From: RGIG1934 sp045122895
Lineage (GTDB): Bacteria > Bacillota > Clostridia > Lachnospirales > Lachnospiraceae
Direction: 5' to 3'
Length of the DNA: 40,951 nt
NCBI GenBank assembly: GCA_045122895.1
Contig: JBGVIE010000072.1
Coordinates: 1 to 40,951, forward strand
The notes below the pieces were generated by a model. That model was not told where the DNA came from. It searched no databases and saw only the letters and a program-made list of their open reading frames with translations. Shown in pieces: positions 1 to 8,795 of the stretch; positions within the stretch are counted from its first letter, which is position 1; each line of letters starts with the position of its first letter. Made by a program: the position numbers and the translations under genes.

Positions 1-2
1 TT

Positions 3-509
3 TTCTCTGTGTTTGGTTTAGTAGATATCTTTATTAGGAATTTAAACAGAGGCCGTGTAATAAACATCTTAATCAATGCAGGAATAGATGTACATGTTTA
101 TGGAGCTGGTTGGGATAAATTCTCTGTAACAGAGGACAATGCAAAATACTTACATATACATGGCAATGTTGACTTGGAACAAACAGAAGAAATTATGAAA
201 AGTGCCAGAATTGTTTTAAACGTAATGCCGGGATTTAAAGATGGAAGCCATGATAGGATTTTATCAGCTATGTTAGCAAAGAGTGTATGCTTAACAGATA
301 AGAGTAAATATTTGATGGAAGAATTTAAAGATGGAGAAGATATCGCATTTTATTCGCTTAGTGAGTTAACGAAGCTGCCCGACATTGTAAGGGATTTACT
401 TTCAGATGAAGAAAGATTTAAAGAAATAGCAGAGAACGGATACAAAAAAGCTGTAGAAAATCATACATGGGAGAAGAGAGCCCAGCAGATTTTAGAATTT
501 GTGGGTTGA
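3..509 (+). CDS. CgeB-like glycosyltransferase, C-terminal part (cut by window edge)
   Basis: The frame is open to the left edge, so this is the end of a longer gene; the GTG at 9 is not a credible start. The readable ~168 residues match the C-terminal glycosyl-transferase segment of the large fusion protein at 4879-7683 almost along their whole length: both have a VFGSGW/VYGAGW motif followed by W-x-KF, then IVLNVMPxFKxGSH, an AMLxK-V-C segment, and an ending in HTWxxRA. This is the pattern of the CgeB/Glyco_trans_1_2 family, cytoplasmic enzymes that transfer sugar from nucleotide donors. It lies 39 bp before pseG, so it probably belongs to the flagellin-glycosylation operon. The missing N-terminus could be another Maf domain, as in the fusion protein, or a simple CgeB N-domain. 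Family is fairly sure; acceptor is inferred. Confidence 0.75.
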   Translation, partial: FSVFGLVDIFIRNLNRGRVINILINAGIDVHVYGAGWDKFSVTEDNAKYLHIHGNVDLEQTEEIMKSARIVLNVMPGFKDGSHDRILSAMLAKSVCLTDKSKYLMEEFKDGEDIAFYSLSELTKLPDIVRDLLSDEERFKEIAENGYKKAVENHTWEKRAQQILEFVG

Positions 510-548
510 TTTTAAATTAATGTATTAATCGAGTTAATAATAAAGTGA

Positions 549-1580
549 GTGATAAAAGTGATTCTATTCAGAGTAGATGCAAATGAAACAATAGCTACCG
601 GACATCTTATGAGATGCATGACAATAGCAAAAAAGTTAATTGATAACGGAATGGAAGTATTATTCTGTTTAGCCGAGAAAAAGTTTACAGACAGATTGGA
701 TAACAATAATATTCCATATATTATCTTGAATACAGATTGGAAAAAGATGGAGGAAGAACTTCCGGTTTTAAATAAGATAATTAATAGAGAGAAGCCTGAA
801 TGGATAGTGGTAGACAGCTATCAGGTTACGAAGAAATACTTACAGGATTTGAACAAGATGTGTAGAGTGTTTTACTATGATGATTTGTGTAAGGATATTT
901 ATGACGTAGATACAACTATGTTTCCGTATCGGTGGGGTTCTGGACAGTATAAGGAAGCTTATAAGAATATGAAAACCAATAATCTTATTGGATTGAAGTA
1001 TTTACCTATTCGTGATGAATTCTATCCACAGGAACACCTGGGTAAAAACATATTGATTACAACAGGCGGGACTGATACATACAATATATCCGGTAAGATA
1101 ATTGAAAAAGCGTATGAAAGTGATACATTGCGACAGTACCATTTTGACATAGTAGTAGGGAAGATGAATGCAAATATTAAAGAATTAGAAGATATGGCTT
1201 CAGATTCTAAGATGAGTGTGGGACTGCATATTGATGTGAACAATATGGGAGAGTTAATGAGGAATTCATGCTGTATGGTAACTGCTGGAGGAACGACGGC
1301 GTATGAGGTATGCGCCTGTCAGATTCCGGCGGTTTGTTTTGCATTTGCGGATAACCAGGTTGAATTTGTAGACAATCTGGGTAGAGATAATATTATGATG
1401 TCTGTAGGTGATGTAAGAAAAGGTGTAGATTCAGCTGTAGATATGATAATAAAACATTTGGAACAGTTAATAGGGGATGATGAATTGAGGGATGTATTAA
1501 GGAAGAATATGTCTGGAATGATTGATGGAAAGGGAAGTAGTAGAATATGTGAATATCTTTCGCATATAAACGAAGAATAA
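549..1580 (+). CDS. pseG: PseG-type UDP-sugar hydrolase (nonulosonate biosynthesis)
   Basis: 343 residues, full length for PseG, a GT-B-fold hydrolase that removes UDP from the 2,4-diacetamido-2,4,6-trideoxyhexose before condensation with pyruvate. The N-terminal FRVDANETIATGHLMRC carries the conserved GH pair (His19), the family's catalytic histidine. A TTGGTDTYN loop near residue 172 and a TAGGTTAYE loop near 247 fit the UDP-binding C-domain. The start is GTG at 549, placing the GH motif where the family has it; no strong ribosome binding site precedes it, so it may be translated by coupling to the upstream gene. A second, 5'-truncated copy lies at 4078-4871, so this is probably the working one. 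The sugar could be a related nonulosonate, but the adjacent pseC favours pseudaminic acid. Confidence 0.88.
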   Translation: MIKVILFRVDANETIATGHLMRCMTIAKKLIDNGMEVLFCLAEKKFTDRLDNNNIPYIILNTDWKKMEEELPVLNKIINREKPEWIVVDSYQVTKKYLQDLNKMCRVFYYDDLCKDIYDVDTTMFPYRWGSGQYKEAYKNMKTNNLIGLKYLPIRDEFYPQEHLGKNILITTGGTDTYNISGKIIEKAYESDTLRQYHFDIVVGKMNANIKELEDMASDSKMSVGLHIDVNNMGELMRNSCCMVTAGGTTAYEVCACQIPAVCFAFADNQVEFVDNLGRDNIMMSVGDVRKGVDSAVDMIIKHLEQLIGDDELRDVLRKNMSGMIDGKGSSRICEYLSHINEE

Positions 1581-1944
1581 AAGAATGGTTCACATTTTAG
1601 TTTTTTATGAGATAATGATGCCACAATCGTTGAATGTTCATTGATTATTTTTTTGTATTGAGCGAGTTGTTATATAAATTGTTCTGTATAATTGAGCATT
1701 TTACTCCAAATTATGATTGAGAATGTAGTTGATATACTCAAATGGATAAATCATATCTTTTTCTTATATGGGATGGATACAATTTGATTACTGAAATGTG
1801 TAGAATTATTTAGTGTCTGCTGATTAGACTTAAAACACTTGATTTTACTGACATTTGCCCCATTTTCTGGTATAATAACTGCAAGGATTTTGTTAAAATC
1901 AAATCGTTTTTCTTACAGATTTTAAGTATAAAGGAGCTAAATCA
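1581..1944 (+). other. AT-rich intergenic segment preceding an IS remnant
   Basis: No coding region is supported in these 364 bases on either strand. The segment is AT-rich, has several T-runs (for example around 1646-1655) and ends in the promoter and ribosome binding site of the transposase fragment. It breaks an operon otherwise spaced by 0-40 bp, so it probably arrived with, or was left by, the insertion sequence downstream. I found no terminal inverted repeat pair that would fix the left end. Confidence 0.5.
1848..1876 (+). promoter_or_regulatory. Sigma-A-type promoter of the IS remnant
   Basis: CTGACA, 17 bases, TATAAT, with TGG just before the -10 (extended -10). It lies 69 bp before the transposase start. 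It could now drive outward transcription toward the truncated cytidylyltransferase and neuB genes. Confidence 0.6.
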
Positions 1945-2199
1945 ATGTACAAACCAATCGACAAGTTACAGCACTCGTTCCTCGATTTCAACCAGCCTAT
2001 GGGACTCCACATGAATCCGGATAACCGCTGGATCAAACTGGCTGACCGAATCCCGTGGGATGAATTTGAAGTAAAATATGCAAAACTGTTCCCGAGTGAT
2101 ACGGGTAATGTTGCCAAGCCGCTGCGTATGGTGTTAGGAGCTCTGATCATCCAGACCAAGTTCCAGTATTCCGACCGTGAGCTTGTGGAACAGATGTAA
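1945..2199 (+). pseudogene. Truncated transposase, DUF772 N-terminal domain (IS5/IS1182-like)
   Basis: Only 84 residues remain. They look like the N-terminal DUF772 domain of IS5/IS1182-type DDE transposases: a tryptophan-containing stretch (W-D-EFE-KYAKLF), then KPLRMVLGALIIQ and SDRELVEQM. In these transposases that last segment normally runs on for several hundred residues through the DDE catalytic core; here a TAA follows at once and the later sequence does not resume in any frame. The ribosome binding site AAGGAG and the promoter are intact. GC content and codon use (CCG, CTG, ACC, GAC) are clearly higher than in the neighbours, which supports horizontal origin. The fragment cannot be an active transposase. 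Exact IS family is uncertain. Confidence 0.8.
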
Positions 2200-2486
2200 A
2201 CGCTCCATAGTGAGTACCCTACCGAGATATCAAAAAATTTGAGATAATCTTCCTAGAAGAGTTGGAAAATCCGTGCGGATTTTCCGACTAAGTTAAGGAG
2301 GTTGTAAGGATTGAGTGTGAAGGTGTTGATACCTCACAAAATATTTCTTCGGATATGATTACCATAAACCACTGATGGTTAAATATAAGCATACCGGTGA
2401 CAACAGATGTAAACACAATAAGAACAATTATGGAGGTGGCTGTACGTGCTAAATAATGCTACCTGTTTCAACAACATTAGAACAAT
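2200..2486 (+). other. IS scar with a 10-bp perfect hairpin
   Basis: 287 bases between the broken transposase and the first readable codon of the broken cytidylyltransferase. They contain a perfect hairpin (GGAAAATCCG at 2264-2273, loop TG, partner 2276-2285) and no convincing ORF. A short frame around 2397-2455 is open but not recognisable. This is probably the junction of two or more mobile-element remnants and marks where the upstream part of the operon was lost. Confidence 0.45.
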
Positions 2487-2990
2487 GTGCTTAAGAGATA
2501 TGTGGATTGTGAGGAGCAGTTTGGTGGTGATATCATAATAAGAGTTACTGGTGACTGCCCGTTTGTTGACCCGGATATAATCGACAATGTGGTTACATAT
2601 TTTAAAATAAATGACTTTGATTATGTGAGACTTGATGTGCCTGACTCCTTTATCAGGGGTTTTGATGTGGAGGTGTTTACGAAGGATGCCATGAGAAGGG
2701 TATACGAGATTGCCTCTAAGATAGAAGGGGATTCTCCGTATAAGGAGCATGTAACTTTCTATATGTATAAGCATCCGGATGAGTTTAAGATTGGTCGTGT
2801 ATATGGAAGTGATATGTACAAAAAGGATTACAGACTTTGCGTTGATACACCTGAGGATTATGAGCTTGTGACTAATATTTATAATCATTTTAAGGACGAT
2901 TTTGTATCTGCAAAGAACATAGTGAAATATCTTGATGAGAACAGTGATGTGGCAAGGATTAATCAGGATATTGTGCAGAAGACATCATAG
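2487..2990 (+). pseudogene. 5'-truncated SpsF/PseF-like cytidylyltransferase
   Basis: The readable protein opens with LKRYVDCEEQFGG followed by IIIRVTGDCPFVDPDIID, a motif that lies about 70-80 residues into SpsF-type CMP-sugar synthetases; the N-terminal nucleotide-binding segment is missing. An in-frame TAG lies only nine bases before the GTG at 2487, directly against the IS scar. The remainder is full to the normal C-terminus and shows no internal stop. The intact enzyme would activate the nonulosonic acid made by the neighbouring synthase, by forming the CMP-sugar. As it stands the product lacks the N-terminal CTP-binding loop and should be inactive. It ends 22 bp before neuB, as expected of an operon neighbour. 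An intact paralogue elsewhere would be needed. Confidence 0.75.
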
Positions 2991-3012
2991 TGATTGAGAG
3001 GGGATGATTTAA

Positions 3013-4077
3013 ATGGACAAAATTCTAAAGGCAAGAGGCGTGGATGGCGATGTCTTAATCGGTGGAGATAATAAGACCTTTATTATTGCTGAGATGTCTG
3101 CTAATCATTTGATGGATTATGACAGAGCAGTTAGAATAATTGAGGCGGCTAAGGATTCCGGAGCTGATGCGATTAAGATTCAGACCTACACACCTGATAC
3201 GATAACAATAGACTGCGATAACAAATACTTTCAGATTAACCAGGAGACTATCTGGGATGGAACCACACTTCATAAGCTTTATCAGAGTGCGTACACACCG
3301 TGGGAGTGGCAGCCAAAGCTTGTAAAGGTGGCAAATGATTTAGGACTAATGTGTTTTTCATCACCCTTTGACCATACGGCTGTTGATTTTATGGAAGAGA
3401 TGGATATGCCTATATACAAGATTGCGTCTTTCGAGGTGACTGACATACCTCTTATCCGCAAAATAGCAAGACTTGGAAAGCCTATTATTATGTCTACGGG
3501 AATTTCTTACATGGCGGATATTGAACTGGCATTAAAGACCTGCAGGGAAGAGGGAAATAATCAGGTGGCGTTACTTAAATGCACTTCGACATATCCTGCG
3601 CCTTATTCGGCTATTAATCTTAAGATGATTCCTGAGATGGCAAAGACTTTTGATTGTGTCACAGGTCTTTCTGACCACACAATGGGCTCACATGTGCCTG
3701 TTGGTGCAGTTGCTCTTGGAGCCAAAATTGTGGAGAAGCATTTAACCTTATCAAGAAGTGACGGAGGCCCTGATGCGGCGTTTTCTATGGAACCTTCGGA
3801 GTTTAAGACTATGGTTGAAGGTATCAGAATTATTGAACAGTCAGTTGGAAGTGTGACGTATGAGCTTACAAGAAAACAGGAGAGAGAAAGAGAACATTCC
3901 AGAAGTCTTTTTGTGGTAAAGGATATAAAAGAGGGCGAAGTTTTTACGGAAGAGAATGTAAGGTCCATAAGACCAGGCTTTGGACTTCATACCAAACACT
4001 ATGAAGAGGTGCTTGGCAAGACTGCAAGATGTGATGTTAAGAAGGGTACACCACTTAGCTGGGATTTGGTGAATTAG
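3013..4077 (+). CDS. pseI: N-acetylneuraminate-family synthase (pseudaminic acid synthase type)
   Basis: 354 residues, the normal length. It condenses a 2,4-diacetamido hexose with phosphoenolpyruvate to form a nine-carbon nonulosonic acid. The N-terminal TIM barrel is marked by SANHL, then GADAIKIQTYTPDTIT, then IYKIASFEVTDIPLI and IMSTGIS, TGLSDHT and VEKHLTLSR. A C-terminal SAF (antifreeze-like) domain of ~65 residues contains RSLFVVKDIKEGE and ends with GTPLSWDLVN, as in PseI. The ATG is preceded by a purine-rich GAGAGGGGATG. The stop codon sits directly against the truncated second pseG. Neighbouring pseC and pseG favour pseudaminic over legionaminic or sialic acid, but sequence alone does not settle the stereochemistry. 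Confidence 0.88.
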   Translation: MDKILKARGVDGDVLIGGDNKTFIIAEMSANHLMDYDRAVRIIEAAKDSGADAIKIQTYTPDTITIDCDNKYFQINQETIWDGTTLHKLYQSAYTPWEWQPKLVKVANDLGLMCFSSPFDHTAVDFMEEMDMPIYKIASFEVTDIPLIRKIARLGKPIIMSTGISYMADIELALKTCREEGNNQVALLKCTSTYPAPYSAINLKMIPEMAKTFDCVTGLSDHTMGSHVPVGAVALGAKIVEKHLTLSRSDGGPDAAFSMEPSEFKTMVEGIRIIEQSVGSVTYELTRKQEREREHSRSLFVVKDIKEGEVFTEENVRSIRPGFGLHTKHYEEVLGKTARCDVKKGTPLSWDLVN

Positions 4078-4871
4078 ATGAGCTTAAAGAGATTATTAGT
4101 CAGTACGCAATCGACAGGATAATCGTTGATTCGTATTTCGTCACGGAGAGATATTTTAGAGAGCTTAAAGGTGTTACCAGTGTTACTTACATAGATGATA
4201 TGAATGCTTTTTTTTATGACGTGGACAGGATTGTGGCTCCCGGTAACTGGATTTCGCGAGAGAGATATCTGGACAGATACTCGGGAAGTGGCGTGAAGCT
4301 TTTGCTTGGAACGGCCTATGTTCCCCTTAGAAAAGAGTTTCAAAATCTATCCGGAAATCATAATGTGATAGACGTGATGATTACGACGGGGGGGACAGAT
4401 ACTTACGAGATGGCACGCAGACTTCTCGACAGAATAAGTGTTACGCACAGCGAATGGAAGGTTTCTGCTATTTCTTCTAGTCAGAAAGTGAGAGATAAGT
4501 ATGGAAATGGTAATGGTAATATATCAGTATTATCAGGAATCTCTAATATGGCTGAAGTGATGATGGGGGCAAAGACTGCCATATCTGCTTCTGGCACGAC
4601 TCTTTTTGAACTGTGTGCATGTGGCGTTCCTACGGTTTGTTTTTCCTTTGCCGACAATCAGTTAGAATTTGCAGACACTATGGGGCAGGAGAAAATTATG
4701 GAATACGTGGGTGATGCCAGATATTCTGACACAATTGTTGAGGATATAATAGAAAAAATAGAGTTTTTAATGTATAATGATGGAAAAAGGCGTGAACTTG
4801 CATCTAGGATGTCTAATCTTGTAGATGGAAGAGGAACGGAAAGAATATATAAGGATATTATAGAAGGGTAG
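4078..4871 (+). pseudogene. pseG: 5'-truncated second pseG copy
   Basis: In frame 3 the sequence reads LDELKEIISQYAID..IIVDSYFVTERYF from about 4074, which aligns with residues ~70-95 of the intact PseG at 549-1580; a shared TTGGTDTYxxxxR/K loop and SASGTTLFELCACGVP segment follow to the normal end. The first ~70 codons, including the catalytic GH motif, are absent. The homology begins exactly at the neuB stop codon. An ATG overlapping that stop (4078) is in another frame and ends after 14 codons; the first in-frame ATG is 4200. The product therefore lacks the catalytic histidine and would be inactive as a hydrolase. It may still be translated from 4200 as a 223-residue protein. Spacing of 7 bp to the next gene keeps it in the operon. 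Confidence 0.78.
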
Positions 4872-4878
4872 TGTAAAG

Positions 4879-7683
4879 ATGCAGAACCTTATTCAGGCGA
4901 ACAGAGAGATAATTGAAGAGATTAAATTAACAGTTAAGAGTATACGTGAACAGAATTATTTTGAGGGCAATCTTCACGCAAGGAGATTGTTTAAGAAGTT
5001 TAGTGGAGTGTTTGATATTCTTGTGGCAAACAAGGAAGTGTTGAATGAGCTTGAGCTTCTTTTTGATGAGGAAGAATGGGTAGAGATTATTTCTGAGACA
5101 CTTGCCGTGCAGGAGCAGGAGGATTATGTACTTCTTGCTGATTTGTTAGAGATTAACTGGCTTGCAAGGCTTGTTAAGCTTCAGACCAGTCTGGTAATGA
5201 GGATTACAGAGGGCACAGGTGTGGTGGCTGACTGTGAGTACGAGGGGCGGAAGTTTTTTATTGAATATACATCTGTAGGCTCATACACCTTAAGAATTGA
5301 ACAGGGAGAAAAATCATATTATCTTCACAGTAACCATGATCCTTTTGAAGAGGCTCTCAATTTTGCAAAAGAGTATGCAGATACAGAGATTGACACCTAT
5401 GTTGTATATGGGTTTGGTCTCGGATATCACATTCAGGCACTTGCGCTTATGTGTCCTGAAGCTAAGATTGTAGTGTATGAGAGAAGCGAAGCGGTACTTG
5501 AATTTGCCAATGAGTACGGTGCTATTGACACGAGTCTGCCGCTTTATAAGAATCTTGAGATTATTCTTGATCCGGAGTATGAACAGGTCAGGGAGAGAAT
5601 TAAGAGTATTACTGCAGGAACAGTGCTTTTAGTACACTATCCGTCACTCAAGAATATAGATGATGACATGGTTCGTAGAAAAATCGAAGAATATTTTGTG
5701 AGCATCAGCTCGATTAAGAACCAGAGAAAGTATCTTGATGCTAATTTTAGAAAAAATATTGCCAGGGGTGATGACAATGTTGACACATTGCTTCCTGAAT
5801 TTGAGAACAAATCAGTAGTTATGGTGGCAAGAGGTCCTTCCCTTGCAGATGATATAGAGGGTATTAAGAGAATAAGGGACGAAGTTATAATAGTAGCTGT
5901 ATATTCAGTGGCAGAATACCTGATTGAGAACGGTATTACTCCTGATTATATGGTTGTAAGTGACGCTCAGACATGTATTAACTATGAGGTCAAGAATGAA
6001 GCACTTCATGATATTCCTCTCATCTATGTGTCTACTGCGGCATCTAATGTGGTGGAATCTCATAAAGGGACTCATTATATCATGTTACAGGAAGGCTACA
6101 ACTATGCGGAGGATGTGGCTGCTACTGATAATCATATGCTGTTTTCAACAGGCGGTTCAGTTGCTACAGTTATAATTGATATGTGTATAAGATTCTTGTG
6201 TTCAAAACTAACATGTGTAGGGCTTGACCTCGCATTTACAGGAGATACCAGTCATGTTGAGGGTACAAGAGGGAGAGATGTTAAGAATGAAGAACACGAG
6301 AGAATGGTTCAGGATGTCAGAGGTAACCTTATAGCTACGCAGAAGAACTTGGACATATACAGAAGATGGATTGAGAGAAGAATTGAAGGTATCTCAAGTA
6401 TTGAGTTTATCAATGCATCAGGCGGAGCTTATATTCATGGAATGAAGCATGAGAGAATTGGAAGACTTGGAAATATTCTGGTGTACTATGGTGTTTCTGC
6501 TTACAATTCAACTACAACATTTGCAAAAAAAATGATAACAAGATGGAATGAGCTTGGTTACAACGTGGTTGAACTTGATATCAATAGTGAAGGAGTTACA
6601 AGAAGACTTCAAAATGTCATTGGAAATGAGTTTGAATTCGCTTTTTCGATGAATGGCGTAACTGCCAATGTAAAATTGAATGATGATACTTATCTTCAGG
6701 ATAATATTAAGGCACCGTTTATATCGATGTATGTAGATCATCCACTTTATAATCTGGTTCGTCTTGATACAGATCTTAACAATTACCACGGATTATTTGT
6801 CGATGAGAATATTGTAGATTATATCAAGAGGTATTTCAAGAATATAAGTACAGCAAGAATGCTTCCTCATGGTGGAGACGGACTTAGTGAAGATAAACTG
6901 GTTTCATACGCAGATAGGAAGATAGACGTGTTATTTACAGGTAGTTATAAGGACCCTGAAAAGATACTTGAAGAGATTGGCGGACTTCACAGAATGAGTC
7001 AGGTTATCATTATGAATATTGTGGAGCAGATGATTAGTGATAATACTGTTACGGTTGATATGGCACTTGAGAATTTTATAAAGAAGAACGATATTCCACT
7101 TACAGATTCAGAATTTAAGAAATATATGGATCTTACAGTGCATGCAGACGAATATGTCAGAGCACTTTACAGAAAGCTTGTAATACTTGCACTTGTAAAA
7201 AATGGTGTGAAGGTCAATGTGTTTGGTTCGGGATGGAACAAATTCGACAATTCAAATCCTGCCAATTTAAAAATTGGTGGTTCTGTAGATGCTGACACCT
7301 GCAAGGAGCTTATGGCCAATTCAAAAATTGTCTTGAATGTTATGCCATGGTTCAAGAAAGGTTCCCACGAGCGAGTGTTTGATGCTATGCTTAGCAAGGC
7401 TGTCTGTGTGTCTGATGAGAGTGAATATTTGTCAAGGGAGTTTGTTGATGGTGAGAATATAGTTATATATTCACTCAAGGATTTAGCTGGATTTGTAAAC
7501 AAGGTAAAAGATTTGCTTGCTGATGATGAGAAGGCAGAGCGTATTGCTAATAATGGTTATGAGATTGCAAAGGATAAGCATACCTGGGCAAACAGGGCGG
7601 ATGAGATTATAAAAATAGCAAATGAAATAAATGGAAAGGCAGATGATATAGAGTGTACATCCCATATGGAAGACAATGCTTAG
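4879..7683 (+). CDS. Maf (DUF115) flagellin nonulosonate transferase fused to CgeB-like glycosyltransferase
   Basis: 934 residues. The first ~530 match the motility-associated factor (Maf/DUF115) family: a helical N-terminal part, a VVYGFGLGYHIQAL segment near residue 175, then VVMVARGPSLADDI near 313, SVAEYLIENGITPDYMVVSDAQ-like sequence, FSTGGSVATV near 430, and CVGLDLAF. Maf proteins transfer activated pseudaminic or legionaminic acid to flagellin in the cytoplasm. From ~534 onward a second enzyme begins (LVYYGVSAYNS) and runs to the end as a CgeB/Glyco_trans_1_2 glycosyltransferase, with VFGSGWNKF and SKIVLNVMPWFKKGSH motifs. The fusion suggests that a hexose-type transfer and nonulosonate transfer are coupled on flagellin. 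It overlaps pseC by 31 bp. Family assignment is strong; the order of sugars is inference. Confidence 0.85.
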   Translation: MQNLIQANREIIEEIKLTVKSIREQNYFEGNLHARRLFKKFSGVFDILVANKEVLNELELLFDEEEWVEIISETLAVQEQEDYVLLADLLEINWLARLVKLQTSLVMRITEGTGVVADCEYEGRKFFIEYTSVGSYTLRIEQGEKSYYLHSNHDPFEEALNFAKEYADTEIDTYVVYGFGLGYHIQALALMCPEAKIVVYERSEAVLEFANEYGAIDTSLPLYKNLEIILDPEYEQVRERIKSITAGTVLLVHYPSLKNIDDDMVRRKIEEYFVSISSIKNQRKYLDANFRKNIARGDDNVDTLLPEFENKSVVMVARGPSLADDIEGIKRIRDEVIIVAVYSVAEYLIENGITPDYMVVSDAQTCINYEVKNEALHDIPLIYVSTAASNVVESHKGTHYIMLQEGYNYAEDVAATDNHMLFSTGGSVATVIIDMCIRFLCSKLTCVGLDLAFTGDTSHVEGTRGRDVKNEEHERMVQDVRGNLIATQKNLDIYRRWIERRIEGISSIEFINASGGAYIHGMKHERIGRLGNILVYYGVSAYNSTTTFAKKMITRWNELGYNVVELDINSEGVTRRLQNVIGNEFEFAFSMNGVTANVKLNDDTYLQDNIKAPFISMYVDHPLYNLVRLDTDLNNYHGLFVDENIVDYIKRYFKNISTARMLPHGGDGLSEDKLVSYADRKIDVLFTGSYKDPEKILEEIGGLHRMSQVIIMNIVEQMISDNTVTVDMALENFIKKNDIPLTDSEFKKYMDLTVHADEYVRALYRKLVILALVKNGVKVNVFGSGWNKFDNSNPANLKIGGSVDADTCKELMANSKIVLNVMPWFKKGSHERVFDAMLSKAVCVSDESEYLSREFVDGENIVIYSLKDLAGFVNKVKDLLADDEKAERIANNGYEIAKDKHTWANRADEIIKIANEINGKADDIECTSHMEDNA

Positions 7684-8795
7684 ATGAAGATGATATAAAG
7701 GCAGTGGTAGATACGCTTCAGTCTGATTTTTTAACAACTGGTCCAAAGGTTCATGAATTTGAGCAGGCTGTATGTGAGTATACAGGTGCAAAATACGCAG
7801 TTGCAGTTTCAAACGGAACGGCTGCACTTCATATTGCCTGTATGGCAGCGGGGATTGGAGATGGCGATGAAGTTATTACAACACCTATAACATTTGTGGC
7901 GTCGGCCAACTGCGCGTTATACTGTGGTGCGACACCGGTGTTTGCTGATATCGATATGGATACATACAATATAAGTCCGAAGTCTATAAGGGAGAGAATT
8001 ACTGAAAAGACAAAGGCAATTGTTGCGGTGCATTTTTCCGGTCAGCCATGTGAGATGGACGAGATTCACGCTATTGCAAAAGAACATAATCTTGTGGTTA
8101 TAGAGGATGCGGCACATGCTCTTGGAGCTGATTACAAGGGCAAAAAAATCGGCTCGGTGTCTGATATGACTACATTTAGCTTTCATCCTGTTAAGCACAT
8201 AACTACAGCTGAGGGCGGTATGGTGGTAACAAACAGCCGGGAACTTTATGAAAAACTTATGCTTTACAGGACACATGGAATAACAAGAGATGAGTCGATG
8301 ATGACTAAAAATGATGGACCGTGGTACTATGAGCAGGCAGAGCTTGGTTATAATTACAGAATTACAGATGTTCAGTGTGCACTTGGACTGTCGCAGCTTA
8401 AGAAGCTTAATTCCTTTGTTGAAAAAAGAAGGGCTCTTGTGGATAGATATAATAAAGCATTTGAGAATTGTGCAGAACTTATCACTCCATATCAGGCAGA
8501 GGGGTGTAATAACAGCTATCACTTATATGTAATAAGACTTAAGAGCAAGGATAGAAAAGAAGTTTTCCTAAAGCTTAGGGAGGCAGGTATTGGCGTGAAT
8601 GTTCACTATATTCCTGTCAACACGCAGCCTTATTATAGGAAATACTATGAGGAGCATAATATAAAAAATCCTGTATGTCCTAATGCGATGAAGTACTATG
8701 AGACTGCAATCAGTCTACCGCTGTACCCGGAACTTACAGAAGAACAACAGGATTATGTGATTCAAAAATTATTAGAAGCTATTAAAGCGTGTTAA
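7653..8795 (+). CDS. pseC: PseC-type PLP aminotransferase
   Basis: 380 residues, DegT/DnrJ/EryC1 fold. PseC aminates the C4 keto group of UDP-2-acetamido-2,6-dideoxy-L-arabino-hexos-4-ulose, the second step of pseudaminic acid synthesis. The protein starts IPYGRQCLDEDDIKAV, typical of PseC. VSNGTAALH near 53 binds cofactor phosphate, EDAAHALGA at 151-159 supports the ring, and the PLP lysine is Lys181 in SFHPVKHITTAEGG. The C-terminal segment ends with the usual SLPLYPELTEEQQ. The start is GTG at 7653, inside the end of the maf fusion gene; a stop codon at 7644 in this frame excludes anything earlier, and GGAAAGG lies upstream. Its 3' end overlaps the convergent glycosyltransferase gene by 14 bp. 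Confidence 0.9.
   Translation: MYIPYGRQCLDEDDIKAVVDTLQSDFLTTGPKVHEFEQAVCEYTGAKYAVAVSNGTAALHIACMAAGIGDGDEVITTPITFVASANCALYCGATPVFADIDMDTYNISPKSIRERITEKTKAIVAVHFSGQPCEMDEIHAIAKEHNLVVIEDAAHALGADYKGKKIGSVSDMTTFSFHPVKHITTAEGGMVVTNSRELYEKLMLYRTHGITRDESMMTKNDGPWYYEQAELGYNYRITDVQCALGLSQLKKLNSFVEKRRALVDRYNKAFENCAELITPYQAEGCNNSYHLYVIRLKSKDRKEVFLKLREAGIGVNVHYIPVNTQPYYRKYYEEHNIKNPVCPNAMKYYETAISLPLYPELTEEQQDYVIQKLLEAIKAC

Noticed and set aside
2200..2486. Group II intron or TnpB-guide RNA end in the IS scar
   Set aside because: One good hairpin only; no domain V motif, no reverse transcriptase or TnpB remnant could be read.
2379..2888. 169-residue reverse-strand frame across the cytidylyltransferase
   Set aside because: Composition is unlike a protein of this genome and the + strand has clear homology; it is a shadow frame.
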